A DNA stretch of 64,000 nt, taken from NCBI GenBank assembly GCA_034387635.1, contig JAOANU010000033.1, positions 37,421 to 101,420 of the forward strand. The letters run 5' to 3'. This document shows positions 24,689-35,070 of the stretch, piece by piece. Both the position numbers and the translations under genes were made by a program. Numbering within the stretch: the stretch's first letter is position 1; the number at the start of each line of letters is the position of its first letter. The notes below the pieces were generated by a model that saw only the letters and a program-made list of their open reading frames with translations, did not search any database and was not told the origin of the DNA. Source of the DNA: Rhodosporidiobolus odoratus. Its lineage: Eukaryota > Basidiomycota > Microbotryomycetes > Sporidiobolales > Sporidiobolaceae.

Positions 24689-25412
24689 ATGAGCGAGGAC
24701 AACGGTCGCCACTCTCCGGCACATACAGAAGCGTCGGCGTTTACAGGTCCAATCTATGACGAGCGCGCACTTCGGGTTCTGACTCGAGGTTCGTCTTTCT
24801 TTCTTTTTTCTCCCTCATTTGCCCACCTTGAGCTGACTTTGCACTACTGACAGGTCAACGCCATCTTCAACGCATTGATGAGCGTGAAGCACGCCGCAGC
24901 GCAGCCTTGTGGCGTCGGTCGGACCTACCGGCACCCACGGAGACCTTCAACAAGAACCGCAAATATGATCTGAAGGGCCACCCCACCCGCTACGGACGGA
25001 ACCAATTCCTCCAGGCATTCATGCACGACCGCAACGCAACAATGTTACAGGGACAGCCTTTACACTTCTGCAAATCAAGTGGCGTTTGCGACAGGACAAA
25101 GCAAAGCGTGAAAGCGGATCCAGCAATCTGCCTCTCGTTTTTGGGGGAGGAGTCTGAGCCAGAACCCAGGGAAGACGGGAGCCGTGACAAAGGTGAGTCA
25201 TGGTTCTGTTTCCCCATCCCGGGACTTAGGCTAATCTGACAGCTTCGGGCTTGATCCTGGTCAGATTGTCCCAATTTTGGAGAGCCGGGCTACAAGCGCG
25301 CTTGGAAGGCACGCTACAAGAAAGTAAGCCCCTTCACTGGATAACAAGTGGTGACTGATCTGAGTCGGCTTCTGCACAGCTTGACAGACCGCTCGAAGAC
25401 GCCGCGCAATGA
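24689..25412 (+). CDS. Possible TEA/ATTS-like protein, tandem copy 2
   Basis: Four exons, 24689-24788, 24854-25192, 25265-25323 and 25380-25412, closing to 177 codons. Exon 1 ends YDERALRVLTRG across a phase-1 intron, comparable to GRRALELLAEG in copy 1. Exon 2 contains KGHPTRYGRNQFLQAFMHD, close to the TEA pattern 'GRNxLIxxYI', but the following helix (HFCKSSGVCDRTKQ) is much less canonical than in copy 1. The C-terminal part is acidic, then has GEPGYKRAWKARYKK. The stop at 25412 depends on the last acceptor; downstream frames to about 25845 could contain alternative exons. Read with copy 1 this suggests a diverging duplicate. Confidence 0.45.
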
Positions 25413-26344
25413 GCACCGAGTGAGCCCGATTCCGAGAATAGCACAGCCAGTATTCACTTGGCGGGTTCCCCCTCTCCAGTTTCAGCATCCAGAAGCCCTC
25501 GTCCTTCTAGCTCTGTACATCAACCGATTGCCCGAGACAGGCTGCCTGAGACCGCACTATTCTCTTCAACAAAGCAGTCTGAAGCCTCTGAGGTATTCCC
25601 CTTTTTCTTCTACGCCTACCTGCTGAGTGGTTGACTGATCTCCTTCTTGATCCTACGACACGGGCTCCATAGCCAGGCGATATCAACCATAAACGGCAAA
25701 ATCAGATTATGTATAAACAGGATTTCACTCCACAGCTCCGGGGATTCTTCCCTCCGTCTCGTAAGTTCAGGGCGCACCCTCCTTCCAGATGTCTGCTTCA
25801 AAGATATGACTCACATCAGCTTGACTTGCAGGACTACCTGCTGAGCATGAGAAGTCTCGTGCACCACATCAGACAATAAAGCAGAGCAACGTTTAGAACA
25901 GCCATTAGCTATCAACCAAACATAGCTCTACCAAGACTGTCCTCCATATAGAAGGTAGCCTGCTGTAAGCTACTACTGTACAGCAATAAAAGCCATGCTG
26001 CCGGCCAGTGGGAGACCTTCTCGACTGACCTTCTCAATTCAGTCTCGCACTCCCGCTTTACCCCCAGAGTGCTATAGTCCACCGTGCACCGTATCTCTCG
26101 CTTTCTAGTGTGCTTGTGGAGTGGCAGTGACCCTCAAAGCCAAATCAACAATGCGGAGGGAGAAAGCCGGAGTCAAAAGTTCGGTTCAGAGGAGATGGTA
26201 TACTGATATTTTCGCTTTTATATACTCGATGGGCCGTCCGCCCCGCTACATCATCGAGTAGATATACGCCTGACGGCGACTCAAGAGTGGTCCGGCTGGA
26301 GCATGTCCGAGCGAGTGCTACCGTGGTATAGGGCAAAAAGGTGT
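25413..26344. other. Gene-free region
   Basis: About 930 bp of lower-GC sequence between two genes whose 3' ends converge. It may include unresolved 3' exons of the gene at 24689. No conserved feature seen. Confidence 0.4.
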
Positions 26345-27427
26345 TCAGTGCATGGGTAAGGCCATAGTAACCGAAAAGGGACACACAAGTGCTTGACTTC
26401 GTTGCCGACGAGGTCGATGATCGCCTTGAGATGGTGAATTCGACCTGTCTGACCTTTGGCGACCCTGTACAAATGCCTTTCTTGTCAATTGAGAAATGAA
26501 GTTGCACAGGGCCAGACTGTGGGAAAGGGAGTTGTAAGCGCTCACATACCGTACAATTGTTGGCGGATGAAGGGCCCGCGCCGCCTCCAGCACGGCGCCT
26601 CTCCTGGTTCTTGTATTCGCGGTAAAGAGGTCCTATAACGTCGAAATCGCCTGTGGTGTCCTCATCCAAGCGAGGCTAAGGCAGGGGTTCGAACAACGGC
26701 AAAAGGTGGTAAGCAATCCACCTCGAGGCGTGGAGATCAGACTGGCAAAGATCGTTTGAAAAGGGTGAGGTGGTGAGAAGGAAATACTACGCACCAAACG
26801 CTTGTGGCCTGACTGGTATTCAGCCTTGAATTGGTGGACACTCTCGACGATGAGCTGCACTTCCTTCCCAATATGTGCCCTTCGCATATGCGGATACCTC
26901 TCATCGAACAATGACCACCTGGCCCATTCGGCATCAACGAAAATTCTGAAGTCTTGACACCAAGCAGTGCCGGCTTGGGTTGGCACGCTTATTTGAACCT
27001 GCTGGACCAGATGATGCATGTAATCGAGATTGGTGTAGCACGGGTCCATGATGGGATCCATAATCTCGCTGGTCCAGGGCGGCTGTACAGCTCACCAAGT
27101 CAAACTCGGGTGAATCAACGCGAAGAAAAGCGTACGCACAATGCTACCTACGGTTGTAATGAAGCCGTGAAGGCACGACGTGCTTTCGTCCCCCTCGACC
27201 AGAAGTAAAAGCGACTCCAACGTCCTCTCAACCTTCTGCCTCTGCCTTCGGCGCAACTTTGGCCAAACTGCTGTCAACGCCGTTTCGACCGCGCCTGTGT
27301 GCCGTTCCCAGTCGCCTCGCTCCAGACCGGCTTCCGCGTGGTAAGAAGTCAGAACGGTCCAAAATTGGGCGAAACCGTCGGCGACAATCCGAGGGTCGTC
27401 CATGGATTTGGAGGAAAGTGCTCCCAT
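26345..27427 (-). CDS. Unknown exon-module family protein, member B
   Basis: Four exons (complement): 27140-27427, 26795-27082, 26550-26675 and 26345-26464 (96, 96, 42 and 40 codons including stop), all joined in phase 0 for 273 residues. It begins MGALSSKS: Gly2 and Ser6 fit an N-myristoylation signal. Exon 1 module: DGFAQFWTVLTSYH, DWERH, long charged helix. Exon 2 module: NLDYMHHLVQQVQI, FVDAEWARW, HIGKEVQLIVESVHQF, ending HKRL at the splice site. Exons 2 and 3 both begin with Pro. Exon 3 has DVIGPLYREYKNQERR. Exon 4 is an Arg/Ser/Gln-rich tail ending MALPMH. Order, exon size and motifs match members C and D. No membrane segment; function unknown. Confidence 0.75.
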
Positions 27428-28834
27428 GCTGATGCAGCCACTGAGCTAATGAGTCAATGGGCGGTGGAGCGATAAAGAAGGCAGCAGGAGAGGAGCGGAG
27501 CGAGCAAGATAGGTGCCGATGGGAGGAAGCAAGGAGGAAGGGAAGCGGTCCGCGGAAAGGTCCGGATCAAGGCCGCTTGCTGAATAGTTACACTGGAACG
27601 TTGCGCCGACAGAACAAAAAGCAGTCCTGCAATGCCGCAGTACCGGTACAACAAGCAGAGGAAGCGAAGGTTGGCGGAAGAGTCGGCAGAGACGGTGGGC
27701 AGAGGCGAGAGAGGAGGAAGAAAGAAAGAACGGCGAAAGAGACGCGGCCCATGGACAAAAAGGGCTGTGGCGAGGATCGAAGTATGGTAGTTAAAGGGTC
27801 AGGGCAGGTAGTGCAACCGCACGAGCAGCGGGCTCAGAGCGTTATGTGAAGAAAAAGAAGAATGAGCGAACTGATGTCACCGCCGCTTCCGCCGTCGCCT
27901 CCACCTCCAACTCCGCTGTGCGCACCCGCGCCTTCTACTCCGGCAAGCCTCTTTTCCCCGATCCCCTATCTCTGCTTAGCTAACCATGCTGCCTTCGGAC
28001 AGAGTGATTGCCTCGCTCTTCGGGCTCCTCTTTCTCCGATCCCCATCTGTACTCGACAAAGACTTATCTAGACTCTGTAGCTGCTTCTTCTTCTCTTCTT
28101 CTTCGTCGAATTATTACTCAGTTACATCCGTGATTACCTTGCTACTTGACCTTGAGAGCCCGACCAAGCCGAACTTGCTATTGCTCAGACTCGCCTCCGC
28201 TTCGACCGTAACAACTGAGTGTAAAGAGGTCAGCAAGTCTCGCAGAGATTGCGGCGTGATGAGGCTCACGCATCAGTCTCTTTGCGCAAATCATGCGCAA
28301 AAATGCTGTCCAAGTACGCAAGGAGGGTGTGGACTGGGATGGAGATTGAACAGCAAAGTCGAGGTGAGTCAGCCTGAACAACGACAGAAAGGTACGCACT
28401 CTCTTACAGGCGGCAGGTGCGGAAGCAGTCTCTAGGGGCAGGCGGAATGAAGGACATAATGTGCAAAAGAGAGGGTCGTCAACACGCTCGAATCGGCTCA
28501 AAAGCGGAGCAATAGATGAGATTGAAATCTGACGCACTTCATTCAACACTGTACGCCGCCGTCTGCGAATCCTATATGCGACTACAGTCGTTGCGCACTT
28601 TCCACGCGCAGGGATCACTGTGTACAGCATGTTGCAACTGAGGCGAAGAGGCGAAGAGGCGGTGTGTGTAGAAGCGACGCCGCTCTTGATGAGAGCGAGA
28701 GCGGACTGGTGTCGCTTGATAGCAGGCTATATGGGCATTCATTGTCCGTTCTAGCAATCTAGTGTGCCTGGGCGAAGCAGTCAAGGCAAAAGATCAGGTC
28801 GGATCTTTGCTTCGAAGCAACCACCACGACACCT
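27428..28834. other. Long spacer, no supported gene
   Basis: About 1.4 kb. Purine-rich near 27470-27770, then Pro/Ser-coding-like frames around 27860-28100 that do not assemble into a gene. Splice-like motifs occur near 28318-28370 but I found no consistent product. A short or decayed gene cannot be excluded. Confidence 0.4.
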
Positions 28835-29634
28835 ATGGATATTATAGCTGGAAAGGCTGATCACGCGCTAGATCTGCTGCTACTACTTGACCCTGCTGCC
28901 TCCAGCATGGCCAACAGCTTCCCAGCGCAGTCAACGGTTTATTGTCAAGGCGTTCTCGCAAGGAATGGACGAGGACAAGGTGCACTATTCTCTCGCTTTG
29001 ATCCTGTTTCTAGTCTGTTCAGGCTGACCGTCAAGTCCTGCAAGATCCGCGGCACGCCCTCTCTCCTAGCTTTTACGCGACCCGCCGACTCTCCCCTTTC
29101 TCCCCCTCGCATTGCCGTATTTCCTCCACCCAATTCTGCTCGACCTGCTGTACTACAAGCGGCCGCTCGCAGCTGTACAGCTCTACATCTTTGTCCCGTT
29201 TCGCCTCCCGACTCACAGACTCGGGCAAGGTACTCTACGCAGAAATTACTTTTCTGCACCTTTCCTTCTCACCTCTTTGTCCGTGCTGTGCTTACCCGCT
29301 CTCTTGCCGTCTCGGGCTTCTTGCACCTCTCGCTACCGAGAACCATCTCTCTGGTACGAGCTTGCTGGCAGCCTCGACATGGGTTCCCCCAAGCAAGGGT
29401 CATCCCCGCTCTCTGCATCTTGCTCTTTCCCGCCTCAGCTCTGTGTACGCCGCTAACCTCTTTTTTCTCCTTCATGTATGCTACTGTCGCATATCTGAAG
29501 GCGGGGTTTGGGGTGGAAGCATGGCAAAAGACACAGATCTCGTTGAAAGCCTGGGAAGAACCGGTGAGAAGGCGAAGAAGCGGCCTTGCGCTCTCTCTAC
29601 GACAACCTCTCACTCTCGCGGGACGAACAGAAAC
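28835..29634. repeat. Diverged inverted copy of the PMA1 downstream flank
   Basis: Bases 28850-29020 match the reverse complement of 40180-40345, for example the shared words CAGACTAGAAA.AGGATCAAAGCGAG and GGGAAGCTGT. The segment then leads in the correct inverted order into the PMA1 3' fragment at 29635. A 325-codon open frame crosses the segment, but it is Ser/Pro/Leu-rich and explained by the duplication, so I do not call it a gene. Confidence 0.7.
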
Positions 29635-30290
29635 TGTAGGAAGACATTACTCCGAAAGAACTCGGCGTTTCAGGGATAATAACGATGGGATCAACAATGG
29701 GGGGAATCAAGAGAGAGAGGAGAGGCCTAGTAAACAGCGACAGCTAGGGAAGGGAGAGGAAGACGAATGCGCGAGACCAAGCAAGGGAGGGAGAGGAGAG
29801 ACAATGTGGTGATAGACTGAGAGAGTACGGGAGAAAGAAAGGCAAAGAGGAAAAGATGCGGAGGAAGGGAGGCGCGGGCTTAGTTGCGGAGGGCAGCACA
29901 GAGTGTCGAAGACAGTGGTCAGTTCAAGTGATGCAAGTTGAAAAGGAAGCAGATGGGAGTAGAGAACGAGGGAAGGAAGACTCGCACACCGTAAGCGGCA
30001 ATGATGGACGAAATGAGCTGAGCCAAGCAGAATGCGAGGAAAAGCGCAACCGACGGACGTTCCACGAAGAAGAAGCCGTGCGAACGGGTGATGAAGATCA
30101 AGGCCTGTGAGATTTGAGCGACCTCTGTAGGTAGTAAAGACGTGTTAGACAGCGGTGCGACTGTAGAGGACGTTAACAGGACGTAAGTAGGTAGATAATC
30201 ATGTGGACATCTTTGTCGTTATGATATGAGTCCGTGCTGTTGTTTACGCTGACATTTCAAACACTGAGAGCAAGGGTCAGCAATCAAGAA
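29635..30290 (-). pseudogene. Inverted 3' fragment of the H+-ATPase gene
   Basis: Read on the minus strand it reproduces PMA1 sequence from about 38395 to 39420. Remnants run from the exon [12 protein letters not shown] region (about 30200), through an altered intron, the exon [11 protein letters not shown] with [19 protein letters not shown] (30101-29985), and the following intron. A jump deletes most of the last exons to the very end of the coding sequence (the Ala-Leu-Arg-Asn-stop region near 29880) and the 3' flank with GTTTCAGGGAT and GTAGGAAGACATTACTC. Introns are retained, so this is a DNA-level duplication rather than a retrocopy. It cannot make a pump. Confidence 0.9.
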
Positions 30291-31567
30291 TGAAGAAAGA
30301 AAAGTAGAAAATGTGGGGTCTGCGTGTGTGACTGCGAGGTTAGGTTATGATCACCCATCCCATTGGCCATGTAGCACACGCTGAGCCAATAAGGCTGGGC
30401 CAGCCTGCATCAATCACATCTCACATGAATCGCAGCAGCTCAAGTGATCCGCAATGCACCTTGTGTAAGGCTAGGACGCCTTACCACAAGTATGGGATTA
30501 GGAATAGGATATAGGGTTAGGAGTAAGGAGTGGGAGTGAAGGGAATGTTGGAAGAAATGTTGAGTGAAGGGAAGGTCGGAAGCGCGGACGCACCTAGTTC
30601 TCTCCGTACGCTCAGCTAACGGATTGAACTAGGTAGCTTACTCTTTCTGTAGCTCTCAGGACGCATCAGCTAACGGATTGAACTAGCAATACACTGCGGT
30701 TCTCCTTAGTTGGCTCATAGTGTTGGCGGATATATCCGCCTTCCACCTTGTTGTCTAATGGTGTGGATTGCAGCTTGCTACCCCAAGTGCTTTTTCACAA
30801 TGGCAGTAAGCACAGTTGGTATATAGCAAGTAAAAATATATAGACAAGTCGCTCAAACAGCAGCACTCACTTTCATCAGAGAGGGAGAGAACTGGCGGAC
30901 CTTCTCAACTTGCAATCACAAAGCTCTTTGCTCATCCAAACTGGCTGTCCACAAGCTATGCGGCCCAAAGCAGCTGTAGCGGAGGGAAGAAGAAGGCAAA
31001 TCCATCAAGGTGGACCATGTGCTCCGTAGACCTTATCCCAATGAGCTTGCCCAGAATACCACTTATACTGAGTGGGGCAAGGGAGGAATCATGTTGTCTT
31101 GGGGTCTGACCATTGTTGAGCTGTCCATGCAGGCAATCGCAGCTCTGGCACAGAGGTAAAGCGAGGGGGATACACTAGAAGAGAAGAACAAGCAAGCCTT
31201 GCTTTCTTGGCACGCAGGGACTGAGTCAGCCACAACTGCTGCCTGCAGAGAGCAGGTGCACAATATCAACATGCAGGGTTGCTGATACACCATGGAACTC
31301 GACCGAGGTGAGCAGACCCAGGATCCAGGGCTCATTGAACTGCCTAGTCATGGGGGATTACCTGTTCCTGCTGAGCAGAGATCTTGCAGCGAGGGTAATC
31401 AGCTGTAGGGTGTAGTGGGTGCTCTCGTGAAGATTTGTGTCTGCTAAGGACTGGAGAGAAGGGGAAGGGAAAAGGCAAGAACAAGATATGTAGGAAGACT
31501 TGGGCTCACTCACGACAGTTCAAAAGTAGATATTCAGATTCACATAAAAAACCAACACAAGCATAAA
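30291..31567. other. CpG-poor, gene-free spacer
   Basis: About 1.3 kb with few open frames and no domain. It contains a 21-bp direct repeat (30612-30632 and 30666-30686) and the plus-strand words TATAGGGTTAGGAGTAAGG. Probably decayed repeat or intergenic DNA. Confidence 0.5.
30612..30686. repeat. 21-bp direct repeat
   Basis: TCAGCTAACGGATTGAACTAG occurs at 30612-30632 and again at 30666-30686, perfect over 21 bp with a 54-bp period. Only two copies were seen in this window. Confidence 0.9.
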
Positions 31568-31659
31568 GGCGTGGTCGGTTAGTGGTTATACCGGTCGTTT
31601 ACTACTTGGGTAAGCTGCGACTGCACTTGTGCTCCAGGGTTCAAATCCCTGTCACGCCT
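31568..31659 (+). tRNA. Class-II-like tRNA with a small intron, isotype uncertain
   Basis: The acceptor stem GGCGTGG pairs with TCACGCC (one G-U). A D-arm GGT/ACC encloses the GTGGTTA-type loop. The T-arm CAGGG-TTCAAAT-CCCTG contains a perfect B box (GGTTCAAATCC). The anticodon stem GTCGT/GCGAC encloses an 18-nt loop, which fits a 7-nt loop plus an 11-nt intron. A variable arm with stem GCAC/GTGC points to class II (Ser or Leu). In the simplest fold the anticodon would be ACT, unusual for a eukaryote, so the isotype is not assigned and a decayed tRNA is possible. A TTTTTT terminator follows at about 31663. Confidence 0.65.
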
Positions 31660-34600
31660 TCGTTTTTTTGCGGGCTTTTACTTTCTGGTAATCAAGTAGA
31701 GCGTTGACATCAGGGGCAACCCCGCCAATGTTCTCTTTTCCTGACCTGTGGATGCTTCTCGCTGGCTGTGAGGTGCAGAAGCACAACTGTGGTGTTAGTG
31801 CAGTTTATGGGTTGGGTCCGGGACAGAGAGAAGGGGAAGAGGCGAGAAAAAACAGTGACTTTCCCCCGGTCTTTCTCATTTTGTCATTACTTTTTGCTCC
31901 AGAGTGCACTGTACTGCTCACTGTTGAACCATGAGAACGGTTCAATGGTGAGGAAAGCGAAAAGCTGTATGAGGAAATCTGCACAACTATCTGTGGCACC
32001 TGCTTTGACCTGCAGATATACGGTATGTGGTTTTGTAGGGGGCAACTGTATCAGACGGCACTGGACACGCTTGGGGACCGAGGGTAGACCTGCAGTACAT
32101 TCCTTCTACCAAAGAGGCATCTCTCTGGTACCTTTTGCCCCTCTGCAGTTGTGCTATACGCCACCTCTTGGGGTCTCGAGCAGGCCGATTGCTGTACGGC
32201 TACTTGACTGTGTCGGATTCCTGTTGTGGGGTTAGCTCAGGGCCAGTGCTCTAATGCCAAGTTGCCTGTTCTTTCTCGACCTCTGTCTGGTCTGCAGTCA
32301 CCTTCTGTTGTGCGCCCGAGAGGAGCAGCGTCCCGCATACTGCGTGACAAGTTCCAACTCAGAGAGATGGAAGAGGTCAGGTCAGGGAGGATTGGGCTAT
32401 GTGCTGAGAGCGACATAAGGACAGGAAAGAAGAGAAAAGGGTCCGGCAGCTGACAAACACTTCTTTTCTGTAGGGATTTGTCGTGAGACGCCTTTGGCAT
32501 GCTGCTTGTATCCAATTCCCCGTAACTATATGAAGAAGAGCATTCAGCCTTGCCGACCTGAATGAGAAGAGCAGCATCAAGAAGAGGAGCACCTGCCAGT
32601 GCAATGGGTCCCTTCAGTCTATACTTGACAAGCCACAACTTTCTGCCATCAGCAAGCCTCTCAAAGGTCGCTGCACCCTGGGAGACCACCTCAAGAAGTA
32701 CTCAGCCATGGGCGTTCGGCCTCACAAGTAGAGGAAAAGCTTTGCTGCAACCCACCATTGGCCTTTACGGCTTGATTGCGCTGCCATTCACCCTCATACA
32801 ATAGAGCGAGATTCAGCCGTAGAGCTTGCTCTTGGATCTGCAGCGTGGTGCACTCCGTGCAAAGTGACAACGAGAAATCCGAATTGAGAAGGCCAAAAGC
32901 AGACAGGTTGGTCTGCTGCCAGTATCAGCCCAGCCCCAGTGTCTGCATGCTTGCAAGGAGCAGGGAGATGGAGGAGATACTGTTGGTGTCGGGGGAAGAA
33001 ACAGGAATAAGCTGGGTAACACATTTCAAAAGGTATCTCTTCCCAGAAAAGGGTGAAGGTAACCACCACCTTGAGCGCTCTTGTACTGACTCATCCAGCT
33101 GCTTTGCCACCTGAATTGGCTTAGTAGGCGTAACAATGCTGATGAAAGCTCTGTCCTTCAGCTCAGCCAAGGTGTACAAGCATCATATTTATGTGTCGCT
33201 CGCTCCCTCCTCACAGAGTCTGCTTCGCAAGCAGATTGCTGTTGCACCAGGACCTCTCAGCTTGGCAGTGACTCCATGCACATCGGTCCCACTATCAGCG
33301 GGTAGAAGGGAAAGGAGGCAGGAAGGAGGCTTGTCTGAGTAGATAGAACGAAAGAAAGATAAAGTGTCGCTGTTAGAGACGGCCCTGAGAAAGGTCAAGT
33401 ACTTCTCGGCCTGCACAAAATAGAAGGGCAGGAGGCGGCTATGCCTGCCCTGCCAAGGCTCAGGTCACTTACACAGAGCAGAGACGCGGAAGAAGAGGAG
33501 AAAAAAAAAAACCCCCGCAGCAGCAGCTTTGCGTCTTCAACGCATTGAGAAGCGGGTAGCGGACGGTGCGTGACCGTAAGAGCACCCCAACTTCGCCCTG
33601 AGAGGCATACACTGCTCGCGTTGCCGACCAGGAGAAGCGGAAGAAAGCGATGCTTGACCCAGGAGGAAAAAAGGAGTATGTCCTATTTCTGAGCTCAAAT
33701 TACTGGTTGACGGGGCTGAACGCTGTCGAGGAGCTGACTCGAGCAAAGAGGAGCGGCCACGCCCGCGTCCAAGAGAAAACGGGACAGGAGAGAGAACGGA
33801 AAGGGGTAAGGGGTGCAATGCATTTCGGATGGTCCGCGGAGAGGGTCCCGGGCGCGCGTCATTTTCCCTTCCTTCTCGCAGGGGCTGTGCTTCTCAATCT
33901 CGCAGTCTATCTCTGGTCCCCAGGCAGTGCAGAGAAGCGAGAAGAAGCAGACTAGCCAAGAGCTGTGAGTGAAGGAATGGTAGAGCCAAAACCACTCAAC
34001 TTTTGAGAGATGAAAGAGGAGTCAGCTCCGCACGCTCGACCGCGGCTGGCGGCGAGCGTGGAAGAAAATAGGAGAGACCTGCCACCGCTCCACCTTCCTC
34101 CCCAGTCGGATAGAGAACCCCAGAGAGGCGCTGGAACGGGCGGGGAAAGTACAGATCAAGCACCGGCGCGCGGTATTCTCTTGCTTCTTCAGCTGCAACT
34201 CAGCCGCCCATTTCTTCCCGGCCGACGGATGTCGGCACGATTATCGTAGCTGGCCAGGGAGATGAGCGGACCCGCGCCGGCAGGTGAAGAAGTCGAAGCA
34301 TTGCAAGTGAGACGCAGGCTAGTCTGCAATTGCCTTGGCAGTTGCTGATTACCTTGGCAGTTCCATCAGCAGTTCCATCAGCAACTGCCAAGGTAACGTA
34401 GAACGGCGGCGCAGGAGAAGTGGGCCGGACTGGATCCGGAGCGTACGAAAGGGGGGTGTTTGCGAAGCGCGACATCGCCAAAAGGGGAAGGAGGGGAGGG
34501 GTTTTCTCCCGTGGGCGGCTTTCACGCCTTCTGTCTCTGTAACCTCAGGCGCTCATCAGAGGCTGTAGACACGAAAGCGATGTGCACGCTGGCCTGAGGC

Positions 34601-35070
34601 TGGCCCAGCGTCACGAGCGATTAGCGAGGGAAGCAAGAGAACCGGATTTGGATTGCAGCCGCGCCGTCCTCGGCGCGGAGGCAGAAACTGGACACCAAAT
34701 GTTTGGTTTTGGACTTGGCGCGGGACGGCGTGCCAAACAAGTCGATGAAAAAAATAATCTCCCTATTGGCCTCTGCCCGCCCCTCCGTCCGCCATCTCTC
34801 TTTCTCTTTTCACCTTCCCCTTCTCCCCTTCCCTTGTAAGAGAGCGACTCCCACTCTCTCCAGGCTTGCTCTTCTCGCCTCGTCTCCGGCAACTCTCCCT
34901 AGGTCGACAACTCGCACTTCGACAAGCCGTCGCATCCCAGATCGCTCAACCGCCTTCTAGCGCGCTCGGTCTCGACAACCTCCCCTCTCTCTCCTCTCTT
35001 CGCCTTATCGACCAACTACCGACAACCTCAGCAACCTCCCTCTCCCTAAACCCCCTTCCCGCCAATCACC
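31660..35070. other. CpG-poor spacer leading into the PMA1 promoter
   Basis: About 3.4 kb without a supported gene. The left two thirds (to about 33450) are poor in CpG and rich in TG/CA words, unlike the flanking genes; by hand I count 8 CpG in 31681-31980 against 9 in 36181-36240. A homopolymer A/C stretch lies at 33501-33515. From about 34000 the sequence becomes GC-rich. The last 300 bp are pyrimidine-rich, and the PMA1 start codon is in the good context CACCATGTC. The large spacing suits a strong promoter, but I cannot name elements. Confidence 0.5.
34333..34396. promoter_or_regulatory. Nested inverted/direct repeat upstream of PMA1
   Basis: CCTTGGCAGTTGCTGAT (34333-34349) is perfectly repeated as its reverse complement at 34377-34393. 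Overlapping it, TTACCTTGGCAGTT (34349-34362) pairs perfectly with 34383-34396. The right arm can therefore pair with either of two left arms. Located about 680 bp before the PMA1 start codon; a regulatory role is only a possibility. Confidence 0.6.

Noticed and set aside
28835..29812. A 325-codon open frame as a gene
   Set aside because: Ser/Pro/Leu-rich with no domain. The DNA is explained as an inverted copy of PMA1 flanking and 3' sequence, and the right part is antisense to PMA1.
30520..30545. GGGTTAGG-like words as an interstitial telomere
   Set aside because: Only one or two partial units (TAGGGTTAGGAG), too few for a telomeric array.
33501..33515. Poly-A/poly-C run as a retrogene tail
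   Set aside because: Short homopolymer with no upstream coding sequence or target-site duplication.
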